A stretch of DNA of 42,658 nt, from NCBI GenBank assembly GCA_035527715.1, contig DATKZY010000093.1, positions 1 through 42,658 on the forward strand. The letters run 5' to 3'. A program made the translations under genes and the position numbers. Under the pieces are notes generated by a model, which worked only from the letters and a program-made list of their open reading frames with translations, ran no database searches and was not told the DNA's origin. This document shows positions 1-7,616 of the stretch, piece after piece. The DNA is from DSUN01 sp035527715 (lineage in GTDB: Bacteria > Planctomycetota > PUPC01 > DSUN01). How positions within the stretch are numbered: position 1 is the first letter of the stretch; every line of letters begins with the position of its first letter.

Positions 1-7
1 CTCCGCC

Positions 8-98
8 GCCCCCTTCGGGGGCTGGGCCACGGGAGGTCGTCAACCCACGGCTCCCCGAGCATCGCCGTGGGCTTCATTCCCTCGCCTCCTTCGGAGGC
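8..98. repeat. Cluster of three stem-loops (intergenic palindromic repeat)
   Basis: Three perfect inverted repeats follow each other: GCCCCC-TTC-GGGGGC (8-22), CCCACGGC-N12-GCCGTGGG (44-71) and GCCTCC-TTC-GGAGGC (84-98). The outer two are variants of one unit. No credible gene covers them. From memory, similar CCCACGGC...GCCGTGGG and CCTTCGGGG units recur between genes in Planctomycetota; I cannot check this here. They could be a repeat family or the terminator region of an upstream gene, but no T-tract follows any stem on the + strand. Confidence 0.6.
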
Positions 99-156
99 TG
101 AAAACGCGAACGCCTGGCCCGTAGGAGATTACACGCACCCGGCAGCCCGAGGCAGC

Positions 157-184
157 TTGACATAGGGGACGGCGGGTCTATAAT
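157..184 (+). promoter_or_regulatory. Sigma70 promoter for the metallophosphoesterase gene
   Basis: TTGACA at 157-162 and TATAAT at 179-184, both perfect consensus hexamers, are separated by 16 bp. Transcription would start near 191, about 45 nt before the ATG at 236. Confidence 0.85.
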
Positions 185-235
185 TGTCGGAACGTCGTCC
201 GACCCATGCGCCTGGGGGGGCAGGACCGGTGAGCC

Positions 236-994
236 ATGGCCGAGCGGGTAGCCATTATCTCGGACATTCATGCCAACCTCGAGGCTCTCAAGGCCGTGCT
301 CGCCGACATTGCTGCCCAGGGAGCCAGCGACGTGCTGTGCCTGGGCGACGTGGTGGGCTACGGCATTGACGCCGAGGCGTGCATTGACCTGGTGCAGAAG
401 CGCTGCTCGCTGTGCCTGTGCGGGAACCACGACTGGGCGGTGCTGAACAGCGCGCTGGGCTTCAATGCGATGGCCCGGCAGGCGATTGACCTGACCCGGC
501 GGCGCCTCGCTCCCTCGAAATGGCGTTCCCCGGCGCGCAAGCGCAGGTGGCAGTTCCTCGAGGGCCTGCCGCTCACCCGCACGCGGGGTAGCTGGCTCCT
601 CGTCCACGGCTCCCCGCGAGACCCCGTGACCGAGTACATTTTCCCGGAGGACGTGGAGCTTGACCCCGACAAGATGGAGGAGATCTTCGGAAAGGTCGAG
701 CAGGTGTGCTTCGTGGGGCACACCCATCTGCCCGGGATCTTCACCGAGACCATGGCGTTCCTCACCCCGCCCGAGGTGGGCGGCCGATTCCAGCTTGGGG
801 AGGCGAAGGCCGTGATCAACGTCGGCTCCGTCGGGCAGCCGCGCGACGGGGACGTGCGGGCGTGCTACGTGCAGGTGGAGGACGACCAGGTGGTGTACCG
901 CCGCGTGCCGTACGACGTGCGGAAGACGATGGAGAAGATTCGGGCGAGCCACCTGGACGCCGTGTGCGCCGAGCGGCTGTCCCTGGGGAGATAG
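236..994 (+). CDS. Metallophosphoesterase (YfcE/MJ0936-like phosphodiesterase family)
   Basis: A 252-residue calcineurin-like phosphoesterase. The metal-binding motifs appear in order: DIHAN (residues 10-14), GDVVGYG (about 37-43), GNHDW (about 63-67), VHGSP (about 122) and GHTH (about 160). These bind two metal ions and hydrolyse phosphodiesters; the physiological substrate of this subgroup is not evident from sequence. There is no signal peptide, so it should be cytosolic. The start follows a consensus promoter and the protein begins a few residues before the first metal motif, as expected for the family. It is followed after 44 bp by the RnfB-like gene and may be co-transcribed with it. 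Confidence 0.9.
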   Translation: MAERVAIISDIHANLEALKAVLADIAAQGASDVLCLGDVVGYGIDAEACIDLVQKRCSLCLCGNHDWAVLNSALGFNAMARQAIDLTRRRLAPSKWRSPARKRRWQFLEGLPLTRTRGSWLLVHGSPRDPVTEYIFPEDVELDPDKMEEIFGKVEQVCFVGHTHLPGIFTETMAFLTPPEVGGRFQLGEAKAVINVGSVGQPRDGDVRACYVQVEDDQVVYRRVPYDVRKTMEKIRASHLDAVCAERLSLGR

Positions 995-1005
995 CGGAAG
1001 CCCGG

Positions 1006-1023
1006 CCGCCCGCTCGCGGGCGG
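1006..1023 (+). repeat. Intercistronic stem-loop between phosphoesterase and rnfB-like gene
   Basis: CCGCCCG (1006-1012), a 4-nt loop, then CGGGCGG (1017-1023). It lies between the stop at 994 and the ribosome-binding GGAG (1030-1033) of the next gene. It could affect message stability or coupling. There is no T-tract, so it is not a classic terminator. Confidence 0.45.
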
Positions 1024-1038
1024 GCGTATGGAGCGACG

Positions 1039-1872
1039 ATGGCTGCGCTGATCATCCTGGCGGTGGTGCTCCTGGGCGTTCTCGGGGTCGGCTTTGGCGT
1101 GGGCCTGGCCGTGGCGGCGAAACGCTTCCACGTGGCGATGGACCCCCGCGTCGAGGAGGTGCTGGCGGCGCTGCCGGGCGCGAACTGCGGCTCGTGTGGC
1201 TACGCCGGGTGTGAGGGCTACGCGGCCGCGGTCGTGAAGGGGGAGGCCGGCCCCGACGTCTGTGCCCCCGGCGGCCCGGCGTGCGCGAGGCGCATCGCCG
1301 CCATCCTGGGCGTGGAGACAGGGGAGCACGTGGCCCGCCGCGCCGTCGTCCACTGCCGGGGCGGATCGGGCGTGGCCAAGGTCCAGTTCGAGTACCACGG
1401 CGTCCGCGACTGCGCGGCGGCGATGCTGCTGCAGGGCGGCGCCAAGCTGTGCAAGTTCGGCTGCATCGGCCTCGGGACCTGCGCGCGGGCGTGTCCCTTC
1501 GGCGCCATCACGATGGGCGACGACGGGCTGCCCGCCATCTCCGAGGCGAAGTGCACGGCGTGCGGGCTGTGCGTCAAGGCCTGCCCCGTCGGCATCATCT
1601 CCATTCTGCCCAGCAAACACAGGGTCTTCCTGGGCTGCTCCAACCCCGCGGCCCGGGGGCCGGTGATGAAGGCGATCTGCTCCCGGGGGTGCATCAAGTG
1701 CCGGCTGTGCGTCAAGGCCACGAAGTCGGGCGCCGTCGAGTGGGGGGAGAGCCTGCCCAAGATTGACTTTGCGAAGTGGGAGGACCCGGAGGGCGCGCTC
1801 GAGAAATGCCCGATGAGCACGTTCGTGGACCAGCGGGCCGCGCCTCCGCCGCCCGTTGCCGCAGGGTCCTGA
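1039..1872 (+). CDS. rnfB: RnfB-like iron-sulfur protein (electron transport complex subunit B)
   Basis: 277 residues. An N-terminal membrane helix (residues 4-25, rich in V, L, G) is followed by the RnfB-type 4Fe-4S domain with a CGSCGYAGC core and a later Cys. Next comes a ferredoxin-like pair (CIGLGTCARACP, then CTACGLCVKACP) and a further Cys-rich motif CSRGCIKCRLC. This order is typical of RnfB, which passes electrons between cofactors of the membrane Rnf ferredoxin:NAD oxidoreductase. The longer reading frame opens at 706 inside the upstream gene; the ATG at 1039 has GGAG at 1030-1033 and starts at the membrane anchor. No other rnf subunit (A, C, D, E or G) is next to it, so either the rest is elsewhere or this is a stand-alone relative. 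Confidence 0.85.
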   Translation: MAALIILAVVLLGVLGVGFGVGLAVAAKRFHVAMDPRVEEVLAALPGANCGSCGYAGCEGYAAAVVKGEAGPDVCAPGGPACARRIAAILGVETGEHVARRAVVHCRGGSGVAKVQFEYHGVRDCAAAMLLQGGAKLCKFGCIGLGTCARACPFGAITMGDDGLPAISEAKCTACGLCVKACPVGIISILPSKHRVFLGCSNPAARGPVMKAICSRGCIKCRLCVKATKSGAVEWGESLPKIDFAKWEDPEGALEKCPMSTFVDQRAAPPPPVAAGS

Positions 1873-1941
1873 CACGCCTCGGGGTAGCCGCGGCCACACT
1901 GCCACAATGACAACCGCGTGCTGGAGCGAGGGGGCAGCAGG

Positions 1942-1956
1942 CTGCCAGTATGGCAG
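1942..1956. promoter_or_regulatory. Inverted repeat, possible operator
   Basis: CTGCCA-GTA-TGGCAG, a perfect 6-bp inverted repeat with a 3-nt centre. It is upstream of the groEL promoter and could be a regulator site, but its distance (about 145 bp from the -35) makes this uncertain. Confidence 0.3.
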
Positions 1957-2003
1957 GACACGCCGGGGCTCGCACGGCGGAGATGCACGCAAGAGTCGCA
2001 CCC

Positions 2004-2022
2004 GCAAGAGCTTATATCTTGC
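2004..2022. promoter_or_regulatory. Inverted repeat upstream of groEL, possible operator
   Basis: GCAAGA, 7 nt, TCTTGC. It lies about 80 bp upstream of the -35 box of the chaperonin promoter. It is A/T-richer than its surroundings. It is not CIRCE or any heat-shock operator I can name. Confidence 0.35.
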
Positions 2023-2101
2023 TTCGCGCTGTCGCCTGGCTTTGGTACGGAATTTGTTGTAAGAGGGCCCAGAGACGTAGTGGGATCGCGAAGGACCGGA
2101 G

Positions 2102-2130
2102 TTGCTATGCCCGGTGCCTTCCGCTATAAT
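2102..2130 (+). promoter_or_regulatory. Sigma70 promoter for groEL1
   Basis: TTGCTA (2102-2107), 17 bp, TATAAT (2125-2130). The start point would be near 2137, giving a 35-nt leader. A housekeeping-type promoter here fits constitutive expression of the chaperonin run. Confidence 0.8.
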
Positions 2131-2155
2131 GCCAGCACGGATTTGCTTGGGTGGC

Positions 2156-2162
2156 AAGGAGG
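2156..2162 (+). promoter_or_regulatory. Ribosome-binding site that fixes the groEL1 start
   Basis: AAGGAGG, 9 nt before the ATG at 2172. An in-frame GTG at 2151 lies upstream of this site and would translate through it, so it is rejected as the start. Confidence 0.8.
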
Positions 2163-2171
2163 AAAAGCCGA

Positions 2172-3785
2172 ATGGCCAAGCTGCTTGAGTTCGACGACGC
2201 CTCGCGGGCCTCGCTGCGTGCGGGGGTGGAGAAGATCGCACGAGCCGTCAAGTCCACCCTGGGCCCGCGCGGGCGGAACGCCTTGCTCGACAAGGGCTGG
2301 GGCAGCCCGAAGGTGACCCGGGACGGTGCGACGGTGGCCGAGGAGATTGACCTCGCCAACCGCTTCGAGAACCTCGCCGCGCGCCTCCTGCGCGAGGCGG
2401 CCACCAAGACCCACGACGACGCGGGCGACGGCACGACGACCTCGGCCGTGCTCGCCGAGGCCATCTTCCTCGAGGGCCTCAAGATGGTCATCGCCGGGCA
2501 CGCGGCGATCAACGTCGTGCGCGGCATCCAGCGCGGCGTCGAGGCCGTCCTGGAGAGGCTCGGAGCCATGAGCCGGCCGCTCAAGGACGACGAGATCGGG
2601 CGCATCGCCACCATCGCGGCCAACCAGGACGCCGAGATCGGCAAGACCATTGCCGACGCCATCCGCAAGGTCGGCAAGGACGGCGTCATCACCATCGAGG
2701 AGAGCAAGGGCATCGAGACCACGGTCGAGGTCGTCCAGGGCATGCAGTTCGACCGCGGCTACCTCTCGCCCCACTTCGTCACCGACCCCGAGGCGATGGT
2801 GTGCGAGCTGGAGAACCCCTGCATCCTCATCCACGAGGAGAAGATCAGCAACGCCCGCGACCTGGTGCCGCTGCTCGAGAAGCTGGCGGAGGCCAAGCGG
2901 CCGCTCCTGGTCATTGCCGAGGAGGTCGAGGGCGACGCGCTGGCGACCCTGGTCGTCAACAAGATGCGCGGCATCCTGCCCTGCGTGGCCGTGAAGGCCC
3001 CCGCCTACGGCGACCGCCGCAAGGCCATGCTCCAGGACATCGCCATCCTCACCGGCGGAAAGGCCATCTTCAAGGAGTTCGGCCTCAAGCTCGAAACCGT
3101 CGGCATCAAGGACCTCGGCAGGGCCAAAAAGGTCATCATTGACCAGGACAACACGACGATCATCCAGGGCGCCGGCGACGCCGCGGAGATCAGCGGGCGG
3201 TGCAGGCAGATCCGCAAGGAACTGGAGGTCACGACCTCGGACTACGACCGCGAGAAGCTCCAGGAACGCCTGGCGAAGCTGGCGGGCGGCGTGGCCGAGA
3301 TCCGCGTGGCCGCGGCCACTGAGAGCGAGATGAAGGAGAAGAAGGCGCGCTTCGAGAGCGCCCACAGCGCCACGCGGGCCGCCATCGAGGAGGGCATCCT
3401 GCCAGGCGGCGGGGTCGCGCTGGTCCGCGCCGCCGCCGTGCTCGACGACCTGAAGGCCCGCGCGGACGAGCGGATCGGCCTCCAGGTGCTGCGCACCGCA
3501 CTGGCGGCGCCCCTCAAGCAGATCGTGAGGAACGCGGGCTTCGAGGGCCCCGTCGTGATCCGCAAGATCCTGGCCGACAAGGAGACCGTGGGCTTCGACG
3601 TGGTCTCGGAGAAGTACTGCGACCTCATCGAGGCAGGGATCATGGACCCGGCCAAAGTGACGAAGGCCGCCGTGAAGAACGCCGCCAGCGCCGCGGCGAT
3701 GCTCCTGATGAGCGACTGTCTGGTGGTCATGGAGATCGAGAAGGACGAGGACGAGCACGGGCACGGCCATCCGCACGGCGACTGA
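2172..3785 (+). CDS. groEL: Chaperonin GroEL, divergent paralog 1
   Basis: 537 residues, full length for a 60-kDa chaperonin. Clear GroEL signatures include KSTLGPRGRNALLDK, TRDGATVAEEI, DDAGDGTTTSAVLAEA, FDRGYLSPHFV, VKAPAYGDRRKAML and ATRAAIEEGILPGGGVAL. The Asp residues matching E. coli D52 and D87 are present. The residue aligned with catalytic D398 is Ser396 (codon 3357-3359; FESAHSATR where E. coli has VEDALHATR), so ATP hydrolysis may be strongly slowed. The C-terminus has no GGM tail and ends in an acidic, His-rich segment (HGHGHPHGD). No groES is adjacent. A second, more canonical groEL follows after 69 bp. It is probably a specialised or helper chaperonin; that is inference. Confidence 0.95.
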   Translation: MAKLLEFDDASRASLRAGVEKIARAVKSTLGPRGRNALLDKGWGSPKVTRDGATVAEEIDLANRFENLAARLLREAATKTHDDAGDGTTTSAVLAEAIFLEGLKMVIAGHAAINVVRGIQRGVEAVLERLGAMSRPLKDDEIGRIATIAANQDAEIGKTIADAIRKVGKDGVITIEESKGIETTVEVVQGMQFDRGYLSPHFVTDPEAMVCELENPCILIHEEKISNARDLVPLLEKLAEAKRPLLVIAEEVEGDALATLVVNKMRGILPCVAVKAPAYGDRRKAMLQDIAILTGGKAIFKEFGLKLETVGIKDLGRAKKVIIDQDNTTIIQGAGDAAEISGRCRQIRKELEVTTSDYDREKLQERLAKLAGGVAEIRVAAATESEMKEKKARFESAHSATRAAIEEGILPGGGVALVRAAAVLDDLKARADERIGLQVLRTALAAPLKQIVRNAGFEGPVVIRKILADKETVGFDVVSEKYCDLIEAGIMDPAKVTKAAVKNAASAAAMLLMSDCLVVMEIEKDEDEHGHGHPHGD

Positions 3786-3854
3786 TGGCGCCGAACCGCC
3801 CGCGGCCTCGACACGGAACCACAAGCCCAGGACCGAATACGGGAGCCGAAGAAG

Positions 3855-5471
3855 ATGCCGAAGCAACTCATTTACGGTGTGGACGCCCGGATGAAGGTGC
3901 TCGAGGGGATTCGCAAGCTGGCGCGGCCCGTGGCCGTCACCCTCGGGCCGACCGGGCGAAACGTCCTCCTCCAGAAAGCCTATGGCGGGCCCACCGTCAC
4001 GAAGGACGGCGTGACCGTGGCCAAGGAGGTCGAGCTCGAGGACCCGTTCGAGAACATGGGCGCCAAGATGGCCCGCGAGGTCGCCTCGAAGACCAGCGAC
4101 GTGGCGGGCGACGGCACGACCACGGCTACCGTGCTCGCCGAGGCCATGTACGGCGAGGGACTCAAGGCCGTGATGGCCGGGGCCGACCCGTTGGCCGTGC
4201 GCCGCGGCATCGAGAAGGCGGTCGAGGCCGCCATTGACGAGATCGGCACCCTCGCGCGGCCCGTGAAGTCCAAGGACGAGGTGGCCCAGGTGGCCGCCAT
4301 CTCCGCGAACAACGACGCCTTTATCGGCGGCCTCATCGCCGACGCGGTCGAGCGCGTCGGCAAGGACGGCGTGGTGACCGTGGAAGAAGGGAAGACGGTG
4401 GACACGGGCCTGGAGTTTCTCGAGGGACTCCAGTTCGACCGCGGCTACCTGAGCCCGTATTTCGTCACCAACCCTGAGACGATGGAGGCGGTGCTCGAGG
4501 ACTGCCTGGTGCTGCTGCACGAGAAGAAGCTGTCGAGCCTGCCCGACCTGCTTCCGCTGCTCGAGGCCGTGGCCCAAGTGGGCAAGCCGCTTCTGGTGGT
4601 CGCGGAAGACATCGAGGGCGAGGCCCTGGCCGCCCTGGTCATCAACCGCCTGCGGGGGGTGCTCCCCTGCGTGGGCGTGAAGGCGCCCGGCTTCGGCAAT
4701 CGCCGCAGGGCGCTCCTCGAGGACATGGCCATTCTCACCGGCGGAACGCTCATCTGCGAGGACCTGGGCGTCAAGCTCGAGCACGTCAAGCCGCAGCATC
4801 TCGGCAAGGTCAAGAAGATCACCGTGACCAAGGACAAGACGACCCTCGTCGGCGGCGGCGGGGCCACCGACGAGGTGAAGAAGCGCATCGCGCAGATCCG
4901 CTACCAGATCGAGACCACGACCTCGGACTACGACCGCGAGAAGCTCGAGGAGCGGCTGGCGAAGCTCTCGGGCGGCGTGGCCATCGTGAAGGCCGGCGGC
5001 GCCACCGAGGCCGAGGTCAAGGAGCGCAAGGCGCGCATCGAGGACGCCTTGCACGCCACGCGCGCGGCCATCGAGGAGGGCGTCGTGCCCGGCGGCGGGG
5101 TCGCCTTGCTGCGAGCGCGGGCCGCCGTGAACAAGGCGAAGGGCAAGCTCCGCGGCGACGAGAAGATCGGCGCGCGCGTTGTGGCACAAGCCCTGGCCGT
5201 GCCGCTCAAGCTCATCGCCTCCAACAGCGGCGCCGACGGCTCCGTCGTTGCCGCAGACCTCGAAGAGCGCGAGCCGACCGTGGGGTTCGACGGCAACACG
5301 CGCGAGTACGTGGACATGTTCGACGCAGGGATCATCGACCCGGCGAAAGTGACGCGGTGCGCCCTCGAGAACGCCGCGAGCATCGCGGCGCTCATGCTCA
5401 CGACGGAGACCCTGGTGACCGACTTCGACGAGAAGAAGAGCAAGGCGCCGGTAGAGCGAAGCGTCCAGTGA
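3855..5471 (+). CDS. groEL: Chaperonin GroEL, paralog 2
   Basis: 538 residues. It is closer to canonical GroEL than its neighbour: LGPTGRNVLLQKAYG, TKDGVTVAKEVELEDPFENMG, DVAGDGTTTATVLAEAM, FDRGYLSPYFVTNPETM, VKAPGFGNRRRALLEDMA and EDALHATRAAIEEGVVPGGG. The ATPase Asp residues matching D52, D87 and D398 are all kept. Normally the protein forms a double heptameric ring that encloses unfolded clients with GroES as lid. No groES is found in the window, and the C-terminus (DEKKSKAPVERSVQ) lacks the usual GGM repeats. The start is the ATG at 3855, aligned with the family N-terminus. It is probably co-transcribed with paralog 1, from which it is about as diverged as separate GroEL subfamilies usually are. 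Confidence 0.95.
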   Translation: MPKQLIYGVDARMKVLEGIRKLARPVAVTLGPTGRNVLLQKAYGGPTVTKDGVTVAKEVELEDPFENMGAKMAREVASKTSDVAGDGTTTATVLAEAMYGEGLKAVMAGADPLAVRRGIEKAVEAAIDEIGTLARPVKSKDEVAQVAAISANNDAFIGGLIADAVERVGKDGVVTVEEGKTVDTGLEFLEGLQFDRGYLSPYFVTNPETMEAVLEDCLVLLHEKKLSSLPDLLPLLEAVAQVGKPLLVVAEDIEGEALAALVINRLRGVLPCVGVKAPGFGNRRRALLEDMAILTGGTLICEDLGVKLEHVKPQHLGKVKKITVTKDKTTLVGGGGATDEVKKRIAQIRYQIETTTSDYDREKLEERLAKLSGGVAIVKAGGATEAEVKERKARIEDALHATRAAIEEGVVPGGGVALLRARAAVNKAKGKLRGDEKIGARVVAQALAVPLKLIASNSGADGSVVAADLEEREPTVGFDGNTREYVDMFDAGIIDPAKVTRCALENAASIAALMLTTETLVTDFDEKKSKAPVERSVQ

Positions 5472-5508
5472 GTCCGTTGCCGCCTCTGGCGGGAGAGGAG
5501 CCATCGCC

Positions 5509-6342
5509 ATGCGACCGCCGCTGAGCTTGGCGCTTCTGGCCGGGCTGCTTCTGGTTCCGGTGCGCGCGTTTCCGGGCGCCGACCGAGACGAGGCCCTCGA
5601 GGCACAGATCCGCGTGCTCCAGGACGTGACCCGCCCCGACGACCAGCGCGCCGCCGTCCGCACCCAACTCGTCACCCTGGTCGCTCGCGGCGAGCAGGCC
5701 GTCATCGAGCGCATCCTCAAGCTTGGGCGGGAGACCACGAACGACAGCGTGCGGTTCCAGGTGGGCTACGTCCTCGCTCAGACGCGCCTGGGCAAGAGCA
5801 TCGTGCCCGCCGCGTACACGCGCGCCGTCGTCGAGCTCCTGGCGACGTGGTTCGAGCCCGACGACGGGAATGCCTCGGTCCGCCTCTGGGCCGCCGTGGG
5901 CCTGGCGACGAGCCACGACGAGCGCGTGCTGCCTCTCCTCACCGAGAAGGCCCTCGCTCCCTCGTGCGACCCCGTGATCCGCGCGGCGGTGGCGCGGGCG
6001 CTCGGCGGCTGGCGTGGCCCGGCCCTCGAGAAGCGCATCGTGCCGCTCCTCGTGGAGTTCCTGAAGGACAAGGATCCCGAGATGCGAATCACGGGCTGTG
6101 ACGCGCTGCGGTTTACCGGTGTGGACAGCGAGGAGGCGATCGTGCCGGTGCTGGCCGTGGCCAATGGGGAGACGGATGAGCGGGTGTGGCGCGCCGCCGT
6201 GTTCGCGCTCCGGCGGCTTGGCGGCGGCTTCCTGAACATCGCGCAAGGCGGCGAGGACGCCGAACGGAAGCAGAAGCTCCAGACCTGGGAGAACATCTGG
6301 CGCAGGAAGAAGAAGGCGGCCACCAAGGAGAAAGGGGAGTAG
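5509..6342 (+). CDS. Exported HEAT-repeat protein of unknown function
   Basis: 277 residues. It starts with a Sec signal peptide (MRPPLSLALLAGLLLVPVRA, likely cut after VRA), so it should be periplasmic or exported. The rest is made of helical HEAT-like repeats such as AALVRLWAAVGLA-type segments, VIRAAVARALGG, EMRITGCDALR and VWRAAVFALRRLGGG, spaced about 35-45 residues. The C-terminus is basic (RRKKKAATKEKGE). HEAT repeats are protein-binding scaffolds; no catalytic motif is visible and no partner can be named. It lies 37 bp after groEL2 and 149 bp before dnaJ and may share their transcript. Confidence 0.75.
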   Translation: MRPPLSLALLAGLLLVPVRAFPGADRDEALEAQIRVLQDVTRPDDQRAAVRTQLVTLVARGEQAVIERILKLGRETTNDSVRFQVGYVLAQTRLGKSIVPAAYTRAVVELLATWFEPDDGNASVRLWAAVGLATSHDERVLPLLTEKALAPSCDPVIRAAVARALGGWRGPALEKRIVPLLVEFLKDKDPEMRITGCDALRFTGVDSEEAIVPVLAVANGETDERVWRAAVFALRRLGGGFLNIAQGGEDAERKQKLQTWENIWRRKKKAATKEKGE

Positions 6343-6491
6343 GGAAGGGAGCTGGCGGAGGCACGCGAACGACACGGGTGGGGCGACAGACAGGGGGGCG
6401 GGTGGCCCCTTGTGGGGAGGGCCGGCGCGGCGGCACCCTCGCACTGGCGCTCGACGACGGCGGTTCCAGGGCCTGACGGGTTCCCTTTGCC
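6343..6491. other. Spacer before dnaJ, no clear signals
   Basis: 149 bp of GC-rich sequence. I see no convincing promoter hexamers, terminator with T-tract or repeat here, so dnaJ is probably read from the upstream transcript. Confidence 0.5.
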
Positions 6492-7616
6492 ATGGCCAAG
6501 CGCGACTACTACGAGGTGCTGGGGGTCAGCCGCGACGCAACGCCCGAGGAGATTCGGCGGGTTTTCAAGAAGCTCGCCCTGAAATACCATCCCGACCGCA
6601 ACCCCGACAACCGCAAGGAGGCGGAAGAACGCTTCAAGGAGCTTGCCGAAGCCTACGAGGTGCTCGCGGACCCCGACAAGCGGCGCCGCTACGACCAGTT
6701 CGGCGACGAGGGGCTCCAGGGCACCGGCTTCCAGCACTTCGGCAGCATGGACGATGTCTTCGGCTCGAGCCTGTTCTCCAGCATCTTCGAGGAGCTCGGG
6801 TTCCTCGGGTTCGGGCGACAAGGGGGGCGGCGGCGTCGCGGCTACGATGTCGAGCACGACCTGCACCTGACGCTCCGCGAGGCCTGTTTCGGTGTGACTC
6901 AGACGATCGAGATCTCCCGGCGCGAGCCCTGCGCCGCCTGTGGCGGCACCGGCGCCCGGCAGGGCACGGCGCCGCGACGGTGCCCCACCTGCCGGGGAAT
7001 GGGACAGGTCGAGCAGCGCGCCGGCTTCTTCGCCGTGCGCACGCTGTGCCCGAGCTGTCGCGGCAGCGGGCACGTGATTGACAAGCCGTGCGCCGAGTGC
7101 TCGGGGGCCGGGCGGTCGCCGCGCCGGGTCTCGATTGACGTGCGGATTCCCGCCGGCATCGAGGACGGCGTGCGTCTTCGCGTGCCCGGCCAGGGCGAGC
7201 TTGGGAACGACCACGCCGAGCGAGGAGACCTCTACTGCTACGTCCACGTGAAGCCCGACGAGTTCTTCAAGCGTCAGGGGGACGACCTGATCTGCCGCGC
7301 GCCGATCACGTACAGCCAGGCCGTCCTCGGCGCCGAGATCGAGGTGCCGACGATTGACGGGCGGACCACCAGTCTCCGGGTGCCGCCCGGCACGCAGAGC
7401 GGCGAGGCCCTCACGCTCCCCGGCCTCGGCGTGCCGCGCCTGAATGGCCGGGGCCGGGGCGACGAGCACATCGTCGCCCTCATCGAAGTGCCGAGGAAGG
7501 TCACCGAGCGGCAGAAGGACCTCCTGCGGCAACTGGCCGAGCTCGAAGAACGCAACGTGACCCCGGAGCGGACGAGCTTCTTCACGAAGCTCAAAGAATT
7601 CTTTACCGAGGAATGA
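6492..7616 (+). CDS. dnaJ: Chaperone protein DnaJ
   Basis: 374 residues, a full type I J-protein. The J domain (residues 1-70) has KYHPDRNPDN with the HPD motif that stimulates DnaK ATPase. A short glycine/phenylalanine region follows. The zinc-finger region has four CxxCxGxG-type repeats: CAACGGTG, CPTCRGMG, CPSCRGSG and CAECSGAG. The C-terminal substrate-binding domains contain VSIDVRIPAGIEDGVRLRVPG. It delivers unfolded proteins to DnaK. DnaK itself is not in this window. The stop codon overlaps the ATG of grpE by 4 bp. Confidence 0.95.
   Translation: MAKRDYYEVLGVSRDATPEEIRRVFKKLALKYHPDRNPDNRKEAEERFKELAEAYEVLADPDKRRRYDQFGDEGLQGTGFQHFGSMDDVFGSSLFSSIFEELGFLGFGRQGGRRRRGYDVEHDLHLTLREACFGVTQTIEISRREPCAACGGTGARQGTAPRRCPTCRGMGQVEQRAGFFAVRTLCPSCRGSGHVIDKPCAECSGAGRSPRRVSIDVRIPAGIEDGVRLRVPGQGELGNDHAERGDLYCYVHVKPDEFFKRQGDDLICRAPITYSQAVLGAEIEVPTIDGRTTSLRVPPGTQSGEALTLPGLGVPRLNGRGRGDEHIVALIEVPRKVTERQKDLLRQLAELEERNVTPERTSFFTKLKEFFTEE

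Larger units (their letters stand above)
1873..2101. other. Intergenic region upstream of the chaperonin genes
   Basis: About 230 bp without a credible gene before the promoter at 2102. It contains two inverted repeats, annotated separately at 1942-1956 and 2004-2022. I looked for a CIRCE element (TTAGCACTC-N9-GAGTGCTAA) and did not see one. Confidence 0.6.

Noticed and set aside
706..1038. Upstream extension of the RnfB-like frame
   Set aside because: It overlaps the phosphoesterase gene in another frame. The ATG at 1039 has a ribosome-binding site and begins at the membrane anchor.
1873..2171. CIRCE element for HrcA control of groEL
   Set aside because: No TTAGCACTC-N9-GAGTGCTAA or near match is visible in this region.
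2124..5738. 1204-codon open frame antisense to both groEL genes
   Set aside because: It is a shadow of two confidently identified genes in high-GC DNA. Its translation is low-complexity (rich in L, R, H, D, V) with no recognisable domain, and it has no promoter or ribosome-binding site of its own.
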